The notes beneath the pieces were generated by a model. That model had not been told where the DNA came from. It did not search any database and was given only the letters and a program-made list of their open reading frames with translations. A stretch of 64,000 bases of DNA from ZC4RG20 sp963782445 (GTDB lineage: Bacteria; Pseudomonadota; Gammaproteobacteria; Steroidobacterales; Rariloculaceae). Shown here piece after piece: positions 55,226 to 63,926 of the stretch. The position numbers were made by a program, and so were the translations under genes. The stretch covers positions 620,001 to 684,000 of the forward strand of contig CAWAJM010000001.1 of NCBI GenBank assembly GCA_963782445.1, read 5' to 3'. Each line of letters begins with the position of its first letter. Position 1 is the stretch's first letter.

Positions 55226-55360
55226 ACCGCGCCTTGGACTGCGCTCGCCGACGCCGCAGCGGCGCCCGCCGCGCGGGCTCGGCTGTATACCGAAACAATG
55301 CCTTACATGGTAGCATCGGGCCGGCCCGCGCCCTTGGCTGAATAATCAGGAGAATAACCG

Positions 55361-56074
55361 ATGGCGATCTCGATTCATCCTTCCATCGACAATGGCATGC
55401 CGGCAGCCGCGGAGGACTTCGAAGGGGGTACGCTGCGATGCCGTTGCACCACCGATCAGGTCGAGGTCACGATCAGCTGCCAAACGGCCCACAACCACGT
55501 GTGCGGATGCACGAAATGCTGGAAGCCCGACGGCGCGCTGTTCTCGATGGTTGCGGTCGTGCCGCGGGAAAACCTCCAAGTCACGGCGCACGAGGAGAAG
55601 CTCCAGATCGTCGATCCCAAAGCGGCGATCCAACGCTACGCCTGCCGTGATTGCGGCGTCCACATGTACGGGCGCATCGAGGACCGGAATCACCCGTTTT
55701 ACGGGCTCGACTTCGTGCACACGGAACTCTCCGACAAGGAAGGCTGGTCGGCGCCGGGCTTTGCCGCGTTCTGCTCCTCCATCATCGAGTCCGGGTACGA
55801 GCCGGATCGCATGGACGAGGTCCGCAGCCGCCTGGAGGAACTCGGCCTCGAGCCTTACGACGTGCTGTCGCCGCCGCTCATGGACGCAATCGCGACGCAC
55901 ACGGCCAAGAAAGCCGGGACCTACATGAATCCCCCGGCCGAGCCGTCCCGTCCGGCCGCGGCGGAGGCGCCTACGCCGCAGCAGCAGGCACCGAGCCCGT
56001 CCTCGCAATCCGCGCAACCCCCTGCCGCCTCGGGCGGCTGGCTTTCCCGCCTCATGCGCAAGATGTTCGGCTGA
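55361..56074 (+). CDS. gfa: Glutathione-dependent formaldehyde-activating enzyme homologue (Gfa), copy 2
   Basis: Close paralogue of the protein encoded at 39918-40484; most of the first 185 residues are identical or similar by eye. Zinc motifs are LRCRCTTDQ, HVCGCTKCW and ACRDCGVHMYGR. It is longer (237 residues) because a Pro/Ala/Gln-rich linker (about 190-222) leads to a basic amphipathic end, GGWLSRLMRKMFG, which copy 1 lacks and which might bind membrane. No dehydrogenase partner is adjacent. Confidence 0.9.
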   Translation: MAISIHPSIDNGMPAAAEDFEGGTLRCRCTTDQVEVTISCQTAHNHVCGCTKCWKPDGALFSMVAVVPRENLQVTAHEEKLQIVDPKAAIQRYACRDCGVHMYGRIEDRNHPFYGLDFVHTELSDKEGWSAPGFAAFCSSIIESGYEPDRMDEVRSRLEELGLEPYDVLSPPLMDAIATHTAKKAGTYMNPPAEPSRPAAAEAPTPQQQAPSPSSQSAQPPAASGGWLSRLMRKMFG

Positions 56075-56275
56075 GAACCCGGCCCCCCGCAGCGCGCGCC
56101 AAGCATCCGGGACTGGGTCGGTCCGAGTAATGATGCGCCCATTGCGGGCGATCATTGCTCCGACCTGTACCCCTGCGGCCCGGCGGCCGATTCCGCAGCC
56201 CGTACCGCGTCCGGCGCGCCGGGCCGACTCGCGCTCCGGCCGCTCGGGCGGGCGAGACGGCGCCGCCGGCAGCGT

Positions 56276-56683
56276 TCAGGCCGTCGCGCTTCTCCTGACG
56301 TAGGCGGGGGCGACGGCATCGGGTGCCAACGCGAAGCGATGTACGAGGGCGAACAGGCGACGCACGTCGAGCGGCTTTTCGAGATAGGCGTCTGCCCCTA
56401 GCCTGCGCGCTTCGACCTCGAGCTCCGCTTCCGCCGACAGCACGACGACCGGGATTCGCGCCAGCTTCTCGTCCTTGAGCATCTCGGCCCGGAACTGCTT
56501 CCCGTCCATGATCGGCATGTTGAGGTCGAGCAGGATCAGCCGCGGGCGCCTGCGCACGAGGCGCGCGAGTGCCTGCCGGCCGTTTTCGGCCGTCGCGGCG
56601 CGAAAGCCGTCTCCCTCGAGGAGTTGGCGCAGGCACTCGCGTGCATCCGCATCGTCCTCCACAACAAGAACAGTTGGTCGCAT
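56276..56683 (-). CDS. Stand-alone response-regulator receiver protein
   Basis: A 135-residue receiver (REC) domain with no output domain: acidic pocket VLVVEDDADAREC, phospho-acceptor Asp in LILLDLNMPIMDG, Ser in VVVLSAEAE and Lys in YLEKPLD. I start at the ATG at 56683 where family similarity begins; the frame stays open for 25 codons upstream. Such proteins relay phosphate or bind another partner. No histidine kinase is in the window. Confidence 0.87.
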   Translation of the reverse strand: MRPTVLVVEDDADARECLRQLLEGDGFRAATAENGRQALARLVRRRPRLILLDLNMPIMDGKQFRAEMLKDEKLARIPVVVLSAEAELEVEARRLGADAYLEKPLDVRRLFALVHRFALAPDAVAPAYVRRSATA

Positions 56684-57049
56684 TCGAACCGCCCGCTGGT
56701 TTCCGCCAATCGGCATTGTTCGTACCATCGCCCGTGCGGGCGTCGGCGTCGTTCTCATTTCACTCCGATAGAATCTTCGAGCCAGTACCTGAGCCTTGGC
56801 GAAAAAAGCAGCAAAGTCCGTGCCAAGGCCCGGGGAAACTCATGCCTAGCACGCTTTTCTTATCGGTTTTCGACCGACTCGTGGCCAAGCAGAAGGAAAA
56901 CCGGGAAAAACCGGGTCCGGGGACAGCCCCGTCTTGCGAGTCCGGGGCGCCGAAGTGCAGACTATGGGGAGAGCCGTTCTATACGCGAGCCGGACGCTTG
57001 CGGGCGGCGCCGCAGCCCGCCTGGTTCGACATTTGCATGGCCGCTCAGC
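56684..57049. other. 366-base gap with possible structured RNA ahead of the potassium channel gene
   Basis: A TAGAAT hexamer at 56769-56774 may be a -10. About 20 bases further on, CCTTGGC and GCCAAGG form a perfect 7-bp stem enclosing a 21-base A-rich loop (within about 56793-56827). Next come two adjacent AAACCGGG-like repeats and a GGGG/CCCC hairpin around 56930. It does not match a riboswitch class I know. No gene is supported here. Confidence 0.35.
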
Positions 57050-58264
57050 GTGCCGCATTCCTTGAACCGCCTCGCAGAGCGCGCCCGCACGCTCAATCAC
57101 CGTGTCTACGAACTCATCGGTGCGCGTTACTGGTTCCCGCAGGTGCCGCTCGCCATCATGGCGGCGTTAGGGGGCTACTTGCTTCTCGAGGCCGAGGTCG
57201 GCAGAGGCTGGGCTGCCTACATCGCGCGGATCGTCGGCGGTTCGCTCAGCGTCCAGCCGCGGCTCTTGCCGCCGATCCTCATCGGCGGGGGCATCATCGC
57301 GATCGCGCTGGGGCTCGTCTTCCGTTCCCGCATCGCCTGGCTCATGGCCCTGCTGCTCTCGTGTACGGCCGTCGCGAGCATCGGCTTCGAGGCGGGCGGC
57401 GGGGTGGGGCTTCTCGTCTACTTCGTCTTCATCGTCGCGGCACTGCTGTTCAGTTGGCGCCGCTTTGACCGCGCAAGCCTCGCGGGGAGCACGCTGTTCG
57501 CGCTGACCGCGGTCTCCATGCTTCTGACTTACGCCACTTTCGGCAGCTATTATCTCGGCCCCGGTTTCAAGCCGCCGATCAAGGATCTCGCTACCGCCCT
57601 GTACTTCGCCATCGTGACCATGACAACGGTCGGGTACGGCGACATCCTTCCCCAATCGAACGACGCGCGGCTGTTCGCCATCTCGATCATTCTTCTGGGC
57701 GTTGCCGTGTTCGCAACGTCCCTGACCGCCATCATCGCGCCTCTCGTCGCCAACAGCGTCAACCGAATCGTCGACCGCAAGGACAAATCCATGACCAGAC
57801 GCAATCACTTCGTCGTCATCGGCGACACGTCTCTGGCCGTCAACACGTGCCGCGAACTCGCCAAGCGCGGCAGACCGGTTACGCGATTGCTGCGTTCCGC
57901 GCCGCAGGAGGGCGCCGACGACGCCATCAACGTCGTCATCGGCGATCCGGGCAGCGTCGAGGTGCTGACGCGGGCCGGAGTGCAGAACGCGAGCGCGGTC
58001 CTCGCGATGATGGACGACGACTCGGAGAACGCCTTCGCCGTGCTCGCCGTCAGGGACCTCGGCGGCGGCGCGCGCATCGTCGCGGCCGTCAACGACGCCC
58101 ATCATCTGCGGCGCGTGGAGCTCACTCAGCCCGATGTCATCATCGCGCCGCAAGTGCTGGGCGGCGAGCTGCTCGCCATGATGCTGTCAGGCGAGGAGGT
58201 CACTTCGGAATTCGTCATGCGGCGCGTCGTGCAGCAGACGACGCCTGCCCGAGACCGCGCGTAG
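57050..58264 (+). CDS. Kch-like voltage-gated potassium channel protein
   Basis: Potassium channel with a cytoplasmic RCK/TrkA-N domain. Hydrophobic segments fill about 20-240, with the pore selectivity filter TMTTVGYGDILP. The Rossmann domain begins at NHFVVIGDTSLAVNTC (about 250) and binds a regulatory ligand. Gene length from the GTG at 57050 is 404 residues, close to E. coli Kch (417), whose sequence it parallels through APLVANSVNRIVDRKDKSMT and PDVIIAPQVLGGELLA. No Shine-Dalgarno decides the start. Confidence 0.87.
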   Translation: MPHSLNRLAERARTLNHRVYELIGARYWFPQVPLAIMAALGGYLLLEAEVGRGWAAYIARIVGGSLSVQPRLLPPILIGGGIIAIALGLVFRSRIAWLMALLLSCTAVASIGFEAGGGVGLLVYFVFIVAALLFSWRRFDRASLAGSTLFALTAVSMLLTYATFGSYYLGPGFKPPIKDLATALYFAIVTMTTVGYGDILPQSNDARLFAISIILLGVAVFATSLTAIIAPLVANSVNRIVDRKDKSMTRRNHFVVIGDTSLAVNTCRELAKRGRPVTRLLRSAPQEGADDAINVVIGDPGSVEVLTRAGVQNASAVLAMMDDDSENAFAVLAVRDLGGGARIVAAVNDAHHLRRVELTQPDVIIAPQVLGGELLAMMLSGEEVTSEFVMRRVVQQTTPARDRA

Positions 58265-58543
58265 GCCCTGCAACGTCGTCCTTCCGCTCGGCGTCCGGTG
58301 CGCCCGACCATCCGACTCTGGGCTTTAGCCACGCCCCGATGGCGCCGCCCTTCGCCTTCAAGGGCGGAAGGATTCACCGGGTCGGCATCGAACTCGCCCT
58401 GCGCCACCTCAGCGGATGGTGCCTATGGAGATCTGTGGCGGATTTCCGTCGATGGGGACGCAACACGATGCTGCGGCGCGGTGATCGACGCTTTGGACGT
58501 CGCGGCGGATATGGAACTCAACGACCCATACAAATGAGTTACG

Positions 58544-58634
58544 TGGCGGAGGGAGTGGGATTCGAACCCACGGTACGGGGAAACCGTACACTTGATTTCG
58601 AGTCAAGCCCGTTCGACCACTCCGGCATCCCTCC
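58544..58634 (-). tRNA. tRNA-Ser (anticodon CGA)
   Basis: On the minus strand, acceptor stem GGAGGGA pairs with TCCCTCC, then G and an encoded CCA. The anticodon loop CTCGAAA gives CGA, decoding UCG. The long variable arm GTACGGTTTCCCCGTAC and T-loop GGTTCGAATCC fit tRNA-Ser. Length 91. The region 58265-58543 to its right on the minus strand holds no gene I can support. Confidence 0.96.
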
Positions 58635-58661
58635 GCGCGCAAATCTATCAGCCTGGCCGCA

Positions 58662-59921
58662 TCACGGCAAATCCGCCTTCCGGCGCCGCCGCTTGGGGCT
58701 TTCGAAGCGGCTGCCGGCCAGCTGCCCGGAGAAGTACAGGACAACAGCCGCCGCTCCCGCAATGCAGGTCAGGGCGGCCCCCGCAAGAAAGGTCGCTTCG
58801 GGCCCGAAGCGGTCCCAGAGCACGCCTGCGCCGGTGCTGGCGGCGAGCAGCATGAGGCCGCTCACGAAGTTGAAAGCGCCGAAAGCCGTGCCGCGCTCGG
58901 ACAATGCCGAAGCGTCCGCGACGAGGGCCGCGAACAGCCCCTGAGTGAGTCCCATATGCAGGCCCCAGATGCCAATGCCGACGAGCGCCGAGGTGAGCGA
59001 GTGACCGAACGCGAGCACGACATCGGCTAGGACGAGCAGGGTCGAGCCGACAGCCAGAATGCCCCAGCGGTCGAGGCGGTCCGACAGGCGGCCCGCGGGG
59101 TAGGCGGACGCGGCGTAGGTCACGTTCATGACGACGAGCACGAACGGTACGAACTCGGCACCGAGGCCGGCCCGCGAGGCTTTGAGCACGAGGAACGCCT
59201 CGCTGAAGCGCGCGAGGGTGAAGAGCGCGGCGACGACGACGAGCCACCAGTACCGCCGATCGAGGCGGCCGAGAGCGTCCCGGAACGAATAGGAGGAGGC
59301 TTCGGCACGGTGCGGTGCGCGCTCGCGCACGAAGGCCAGCAGCACGAGCACGGCCGCGGCGGCGGGCGCGGCTGCAATCCAGAAGACGAAGCGGAATCGC
59401 TCGCCCGATGCCGCCATGAGCGCGACGGCGAGCAGCGGTCCCGCAAATGCGCCCACCGTGTCGAGCGTCTGGCGCAGCCCATAGGCGGCGCCGCGAAATT
59501 CGGGTGCGACGAGGTCGGCGACGAGGGCATCGCGCGGTGCGCCGCGAATGCCCTTGCCGAAGCGATCGGTGAAGCGGGCCGCGAATACCCAGCCGACCGT
59601 CGGCGCGAGCGCGAACAGGGGCTTGGTCAGCGCCGCAAGCCCGTATCCCGCGACCGCCAGGGCCTTGCGACGGCCGAGCCGATCGCTGAGCGCGCCCGAG
59701 AAGATCTTCGTCATCGAGGCGACGGCCTCGGCGACGCCCTCCATGACGCCGAGCGTCGCGGCGCTGGCGCCGAGGACCGAGACGAGGAAGACCGGCAACA
59801 ATGCATGGATCATCTCGGACGAGACGTCCATGAGTAAGCTTACGAAGCCGAGGGCCCAGACGCCTCGCGGCATCGCGTGCAGGCCCGCCTGCACGGGCGC
59901 CGTCGAATCTAAGCGGTTCAT
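58662..59921 (-). CDS. Major facilitator superfamily transporter
   Basis: A 419-residue membrane protein with about 12 hydrophobic segments, starting at the ATG at 59921. The loop after the second segment reads SGALSDRLGRRKAL (MFS motif A), and FTDRFGKGIRGAPRDALVAD is a second hallmark of this MFS subgroup. The C-terminus is a basic tail (SPKRRRRKADLP). The substrate cannot be predicted; family members are usually annotated as drug or sugar efflux pumps. It is divergent from the kinase gene. Confidence 0.88.
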   Translation of the reverse strand: MNRLDSTAPVQAGLHAMPRGVWALGFVSLLMDVSSEMIHALLPVFLVSVLGASAATLGVMEGVAEAVASMTKIFSGALSDRLGRRKALAVAGYGLAALTKPLFALAPTVGWVFAARFTDRFGKGIRGAPRDALVADLVAPEFRGAAYGLRQTLDTVGAFAGPLLAVALMAASGERFRFVFWIAAAPAAAAVLVLLAFVRERAPHRAEASSYSFRDALGRLDRRYWWLVVVAALFTLARFSEAFLVLKASRAGLGAEFVPFVLVVMNVTYAASAYPAGRLSDRLDRWGILAVGSTLLVLADVVLAFGHSLTSALVGIGIWGLHMGLTQGLFAALVADASALSERGTAFGAFNFVSGLMLLAASTGAGVLWDRFGPEATFLAGAALTCIAGAAAVVLYFSGQLAGSRFESPKRRRRKADLP

Positions 59922-60176
59922 GGCGGCCGTTATCTTAACGGCACCGCTGCCCGTGTGCGCGCCATCGAGCTCGGCACCGGCGCCCACCCTTTCCCGCCCA
60001 GGGCACGGATTTCTGCGGCCGGCGTATTGCAAAAGGCCCGCGCGACCTTTTCAATGGGCGGGGGCCGGCAATGGGGGGAAGCGCCGGCCAGAGGACCGCC
60101 AATAAAGGCGCTCGGGGGATCGGCCGTCCACGTCGGCTCGAGACCGACGGCGGCGCCGACGATCGGCTCGACTCCA

Positions 60177-61470
60177 TTGCTCAAGACGCGACAGAAACTC
60201 GGCAAGTACCGGATCGAGCGGCGGATCTCGAACGGTCCCGTTGCGGCCGTCTACCAGGCCAGGGACACGATTCAAGATCTCAGCGTCGCGCTCAAGGTGC
60301 CGCATCAGAACGGCATGGACGACTATTACCTCGTGGACTTCAAGCGCGAGGCGCGGCTCGCGCCGAAGCTCGAGCACCCGAATATCATGCCGATCCGCGA
60401 CGCCTCTTTCATCGAGGGGCATTTCGTGATCTCCATGCCGCTCGGCGAACGCTCGCTCGCGCAGCGGATGCGTTGCCGCCTTTCGACGGAGACGGCCCTG
60501 ACCCTGACCGAGCAGGCGCTGGCCGCCGTGGCCCACGCCCACAGGCTCAGCGTCATTCACTGCGACATCAAGCCCGACAACTTCATCCTGTTTCCGGACA
60601 ACCAGCTGCGCCTGACCGACTTCGGTTTCTCCAAGGTCGCGCAGCACACCGTCAAGGCCTCGGGTTCGGGCACGGTCGGCTACATCGCCCCGGAGCAGGC
60701 GGTGGGGCGGCCCATGTTCCAGTCCGAACGTCTTCTCGCTGGGGCTCGTCATCTACGAGCTGTTTTCGGGCGTGCTCATCGAGTGGCCCTATACCTGGCC
60801 GCCGCCCGGCATCGAGCGCGTGCGCGCCAAGCTCGGTCCCGCGCTCCTCGAATGGCTGCGCCGAGCAATCGCGGTCCGGCCCGAGCATCGCTACAAGAAC
60901 GCGGTTGTCATGTACAACGAGTTCAAGCGCGTGCGCAACGGTGCCGGACGCAAGAAGCGGCCGAGCCGGCAGAAGGCCAGCGCCGTCGATCCCGCGCTGT
61001 GGCAGAAGGTGCTGTTCCGGCAGTTCCAGCGCAAGTACCGTAAGGTGCTGGACACGCGGTTCGAATGCCGCTACTGCACGGGACCGGTCTCCGAGGCGAT
61101 GCAGGCTTGCCCCTGGTGCGGGGCCGAGCACCCGATCGAGCGCATCGAGACGTCGTTCCCCGCGACGTGTCCGCGCTGTCATCGCGGCTCGAAGCTCGAT
61201 TGGCATTACTGTCCGTGGTGCTATGGCGTCGGCTTCGAGGTCGAGACGAGCCGCCGCTATCCGGACCGCCGTTACACGCATTCCTGTGAGAATCCCAAGT
61301 GCCGCGGGCCGCTCATCCCGTTCATGCGCTACTGCCCATGGTGTCGAAGCAAGGTCAAGCGCACCTGGAAGCTGCCCGGCGGCAGGGAGAAGTGCCCCTC
61401 CTGCCACTGGGGAGTCGACACCGATTTCTGGCATCACTGTCCATGGTGCACGAAGGCCCTCGCCTCATGA
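60177..61470 (+). pseudogene. Serine/threonine protein kinase with C-terminal zinc ribbons, frameshifted
   Basis: Hanks-type kinase of the type VI secretion control group. From a TTG at 60177 (start uncertain; ATG at 60054 also open) the domain shows KLGKYRIERRISNGPVAAV (loop without the usual glycines), K40 in VALKVPHQ, D130 in HCDIKPDN, D148 in TDFGFSK and GYIAPEQ. The frame breaks at 60726-60732; reading CGACGTC for CGAACGTC restores SDVFSLGLVIYELFSG and continues to the TGA at 61468. The C-terminal part has four pairs of CxxC-type motifs, including CRYC/CPWC, CPRC/CPWC and CPSC/CPWC, forming zinc ribbons. Its stop overlaps the phosphatase start (ATGA). Confidence 0.85.
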
Positions 61471-62348
61471 CCGATCCCGAGCAGCAGGTCCGCCTTTTCC
61501 TCGGCACCGAGGCGCGCCAGGTCGAGGACTTCGAACTGCCGCAGGGCGTCGTCGCCGTGCGCAGCATCCGCTCGCCCGAGAAGGAGACCCCGAACGAAGA
61601 TGCGGCGGCCGTGATTTCGGTCGCCGACGACGCGCTCGTGCTCGCCGTGGCCGACGGCGTGGGCGGCACGCCGCTCGGGCGCGAGGCCTCGAACCTCACG
61701 GTCCGCACGCTCTCGGAAGTGCTCGTCGCCCGCGCCGCCGAAGCCGCCCAGCTGCGTCCCGCGATCCTCGATGCGATGGAGGCCGCGAACAACGCGGTGC
61801 TCGGTATTGCGCGCGGTGCGGCGACGACCCTCGTGATCGCGGAGATCGTCGACGGGCGGCTGCGCAGCTACCACGTCGGCGATTCGGAGCTTATCGCCGT
61901 CGGTCAGCGCGGACGCGTCAAGCGGCGCGTCGTACCCCATTCGCCCACGGGTTTCGCGGTCGAGGCCGGCCTCATGGACGAGGACGAGGCGGTGCAGCAC
62001 GATCAGCGCCATATCCTGTTCAACGTCATCGGCGCCGAGGACATGCGCGTCGAGATCAGCGGTCTCGTCAAGCTCGCCGCCTTGGACACGGTGCTGCTCG
62101 CGAGCGACGGCTTGCTCGACAACCTGTTCGCAGACGAGATCATCGACCTGATCCGCGTCGGGCCGCTCGCCGGCGCGGCGGACAGGCTCGTCGAGAAGGC
62201 GCTTGGACGCATGAAGCGTGACGGCTCGAATCAGCCGAGCAAACCGGACGATCTCACGATCGTGCTGTATCGGCCTCATCGACGCAAAGCGCGCGCCGCC
62301 GGTGCCGCGCGGCGGCCGCGCGTTCGCGCCGTGGCGCCGGCGGCGTAG
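61467..62348 (+). CDS. PP2C-family serine/threonine phosphatase
   Basis: Metal-dependent phosphatase of 293 residues, translationally coupled to the kinase. Metal motifs are PNEDAAAVISV, AVADGVGGTPLGREAS, HVGDSELIAV, LLASDGLLDNLF and KPDDLTIVLYRP. Kinase and phosphatase pairs of this sort (PpkA/PppA) set the phosphorylation state of an FHA protein that switches type VI secretion on and off; the FHA gene is next to it on the other strand. Confidence 0.92.
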   Translation: MTDPEQQVRLFLGTEARQVEDFELPQGVVAVRSIRSPEKETPNEDAAAVISVADDALVLAVADGVGGTPLGREASNLTVRTLSEVLVARAAEAAQLRPAILDAMEAANNAVLGIARGAATTLVIAEIVDGRLRSYHVGDSELIAVGQRGRVKRRVVPHSPTGFAVEAGLMDEDEAVQHDQRHILFNVIGAEDMRVEISGLVKLAALDTVLLASDGLLDNLFADEIIDLIRVGPLAGAADRLVEKALGRMKRDGSNQPSKPDDLTIVLYRPHRRKARAAGAARRPRVRAVAPAA

Positions 62349-62480
62349 CGCTCGGCGGACGTCGAGAACGTCGGCGGCGGGCTTCAGGCTAGTGGCCCGA
62401 AGCCTGGAAGCCGACACGGCCATGCGCCGCGGCAGCATGAATCATGCGGCCGATGACGGTCCATCAGGAGGCCCGGCCCG

Positions 62481-63926
62481 TCAGCCCGTCTGCGCTTTCT
62501 TCTCGCCGTGCCGCGCCGGAGCGCGTTCGACCTCCGCGTCGTAGGCATGCGCGAAGTCGTCGAGGAATTGCGCCGGCAGCTCGCCGGGCGGATGGTGTGC
62601 GACGATCTGGTACAGGTCCTTGTAGAGATCCCAGTACTTGAGCTTGTTTGCGGCGCCTATGAGGCCGCCGCTCTTGCCGCGCGAGAACTTCTGCTCGAGC
62701 TCGTCGGGGTCGAGGCGCCGGGCGTAGGCGTCGAGCGCCGAGCTGAGCGCGCGCAGGAGGGCCTGTTGGTGCAGGCGGACGTCGGCGAAGGCCTCGCGCA
62801 CGGCATCGACGGGCGCGAGATATTCGGACGACTCGCGGAACACGAGATTCGTCAGCGCCTCCTCGACACCGGCCGAGAACTTCAGCGGGTTGTTGTTCTG
62901 CTGCTGAATCGTCGTGTTCGGCAGCCGTAGTGAATTCTTCTGGTTCGCGCGCAGGTGCAGACTCTCGGTGATGCCGACGATCATCTCGCGCAGCAACTGA
63001 CCGAGCTGCTGCAGCACGATCTCGGCGCGGGCCGGATCGACACGCTGCGGGGTGATGCCGGCGCCTCGGAAGAATGCCTCGAGTGCAGCGGAGGCGCGGG
63101 CGCCGTCCATCGGCACGAGATTGGCCTCCGGTTCCGACGGGGACTTGGCGCGCGCCGCGCCGGCGCCAGCCGGCGGCTTTGCGGCCGACGTTCTCGCGGC
63201 CGCCTGGCTTTGCGGAGCCGGGGGCCGAGGCGCCTGGGCTCGAGGCGCCTGAGCGGCTGGAGCGCTGGGTTTCGCGGGGGATGCCGCTGCGCGGGCAGGT
63301 TTCGCGCCAGTCGTCGGCGCCTTGGTTTCGTTGCGGGCGGGCGCCGGCTTGGCCGAGGCGGCCCGCTTCGCCGGAGTTTTCGCTGCCGGCTCCTCTTCGA
63401 GCTCGAACACAATTTCCACGTCGTCGAGCTTCGAGGGCGGCGTCAGCGTTTCGGCTTCGTCCTCCGTCAGCAACTCCTCGATGCCGACGCCTGTGACCTC
63501 GTAGGCGTCGACGAGGTCGCAGCCGGTCGGCTCGGGGGCTTCGACACGCTGGGCGAGGTCGACGGGGTCGACGTGGTCGGGCTCGACATCGGGCAGCACC
63601 TCGTCGTCGTCGATCTCGACGCCGATCTCGTAATCGCCGATCTTGATCCGGTCGCCGCTGAACAGGCGCTGCGGCTTGCCGCGGCCGACGGGCTGCTCCG
63701 CGTCGTTGACGTACACGCCGTTCTTCGACGTGTCGACGATGTAGTAGCTGCCGGAGCGGAAGTCGATGCCCGCATGCCGGCTCGAGACGAAACGCTCCGA
63801 GTCGGGCAGCACCCAGTCGCTGCTCAGGGAGCGTCCGATCGTCCCGCCGGCCTGTCCGAATTCCTTCCTCGCGCGTTCGCCGAGGCTGCCGGCGTGGGGG
63901 CTCAAGATGGTGAGGCGAAGAGCCAT
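62481..63926 (-). CDS. tagH: Type VI secretion-associated FHA-domain protein (TagH/Fha)
   Basis: A 481-residue protein with an N-terminal FHA domain (about 1-105: GRSLSSDW, SSRHAGIDF, KNGVYVND) that binds phosphothreonine peptides. A long Ala/Pro/Lys-rich linker (about 175-275) follows, then a C-terminal helical domain typical of T6SS FHA proteins: NPLKFSAGVEEALTNLV, AVREAFADVRLHQQALL and FSRGKSGGLIGAANKLKYW. It would be the target of the adjacent kinase and phosphatase. Structural T6SS genes probably lie beyond base 64000. The last 74 bases hold its start region. Confidence 0.9.
   Translation of the reverse strand: MALRLTILSPHAGSLGERARKEFGQAGGTIGRSLSSDWVLPDSERFVSSRHAGIDFRSGSYYIVDTSKNGVYVNDAEQPVGRGKPQRLFSGDRIKIGDYEIGVEIDDDEVLPDVEPDHVDPVDLAQRVEAPEPTGCDLVDAYEVTGVGIEELLTEDEAETLTPPSKLDDVEIVFELEEEPAAKTPAKRAASAKPAPARNETKAPTTGAKPARAAASPAKPSAPAAQAPRAQAPRPPAPQSQAAARTSAAKPPAGAGAARAKSPSEPEANLVPMDGARASAALEAFFRGAGITPQRVDPARAEIVLQQLGQLLREMIVGITESLHLRANQKNSLRLPNTTIQQQNNNPLKFSAGVEEALTNLVFRESSEYLAPVDAVREAFADVRLHQQALLRALSSALDAYARRLDPDELEQKFSRGKSGGLIGAANKLKYWDLYKDLYQIVAHHPPGELPAQFLDDFAHAYDAEVERAPARHGEKKAQTG

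Noticed and set aside
46713..60732. Programmed ribosomal frameshifting in the three broken genes
   Set aside because: The genes are unrelated, the sites lack slippery heptamers or known stimulators, and homologous families are not known to use frameshifting. A single extra base of common origin explains all three more simply.
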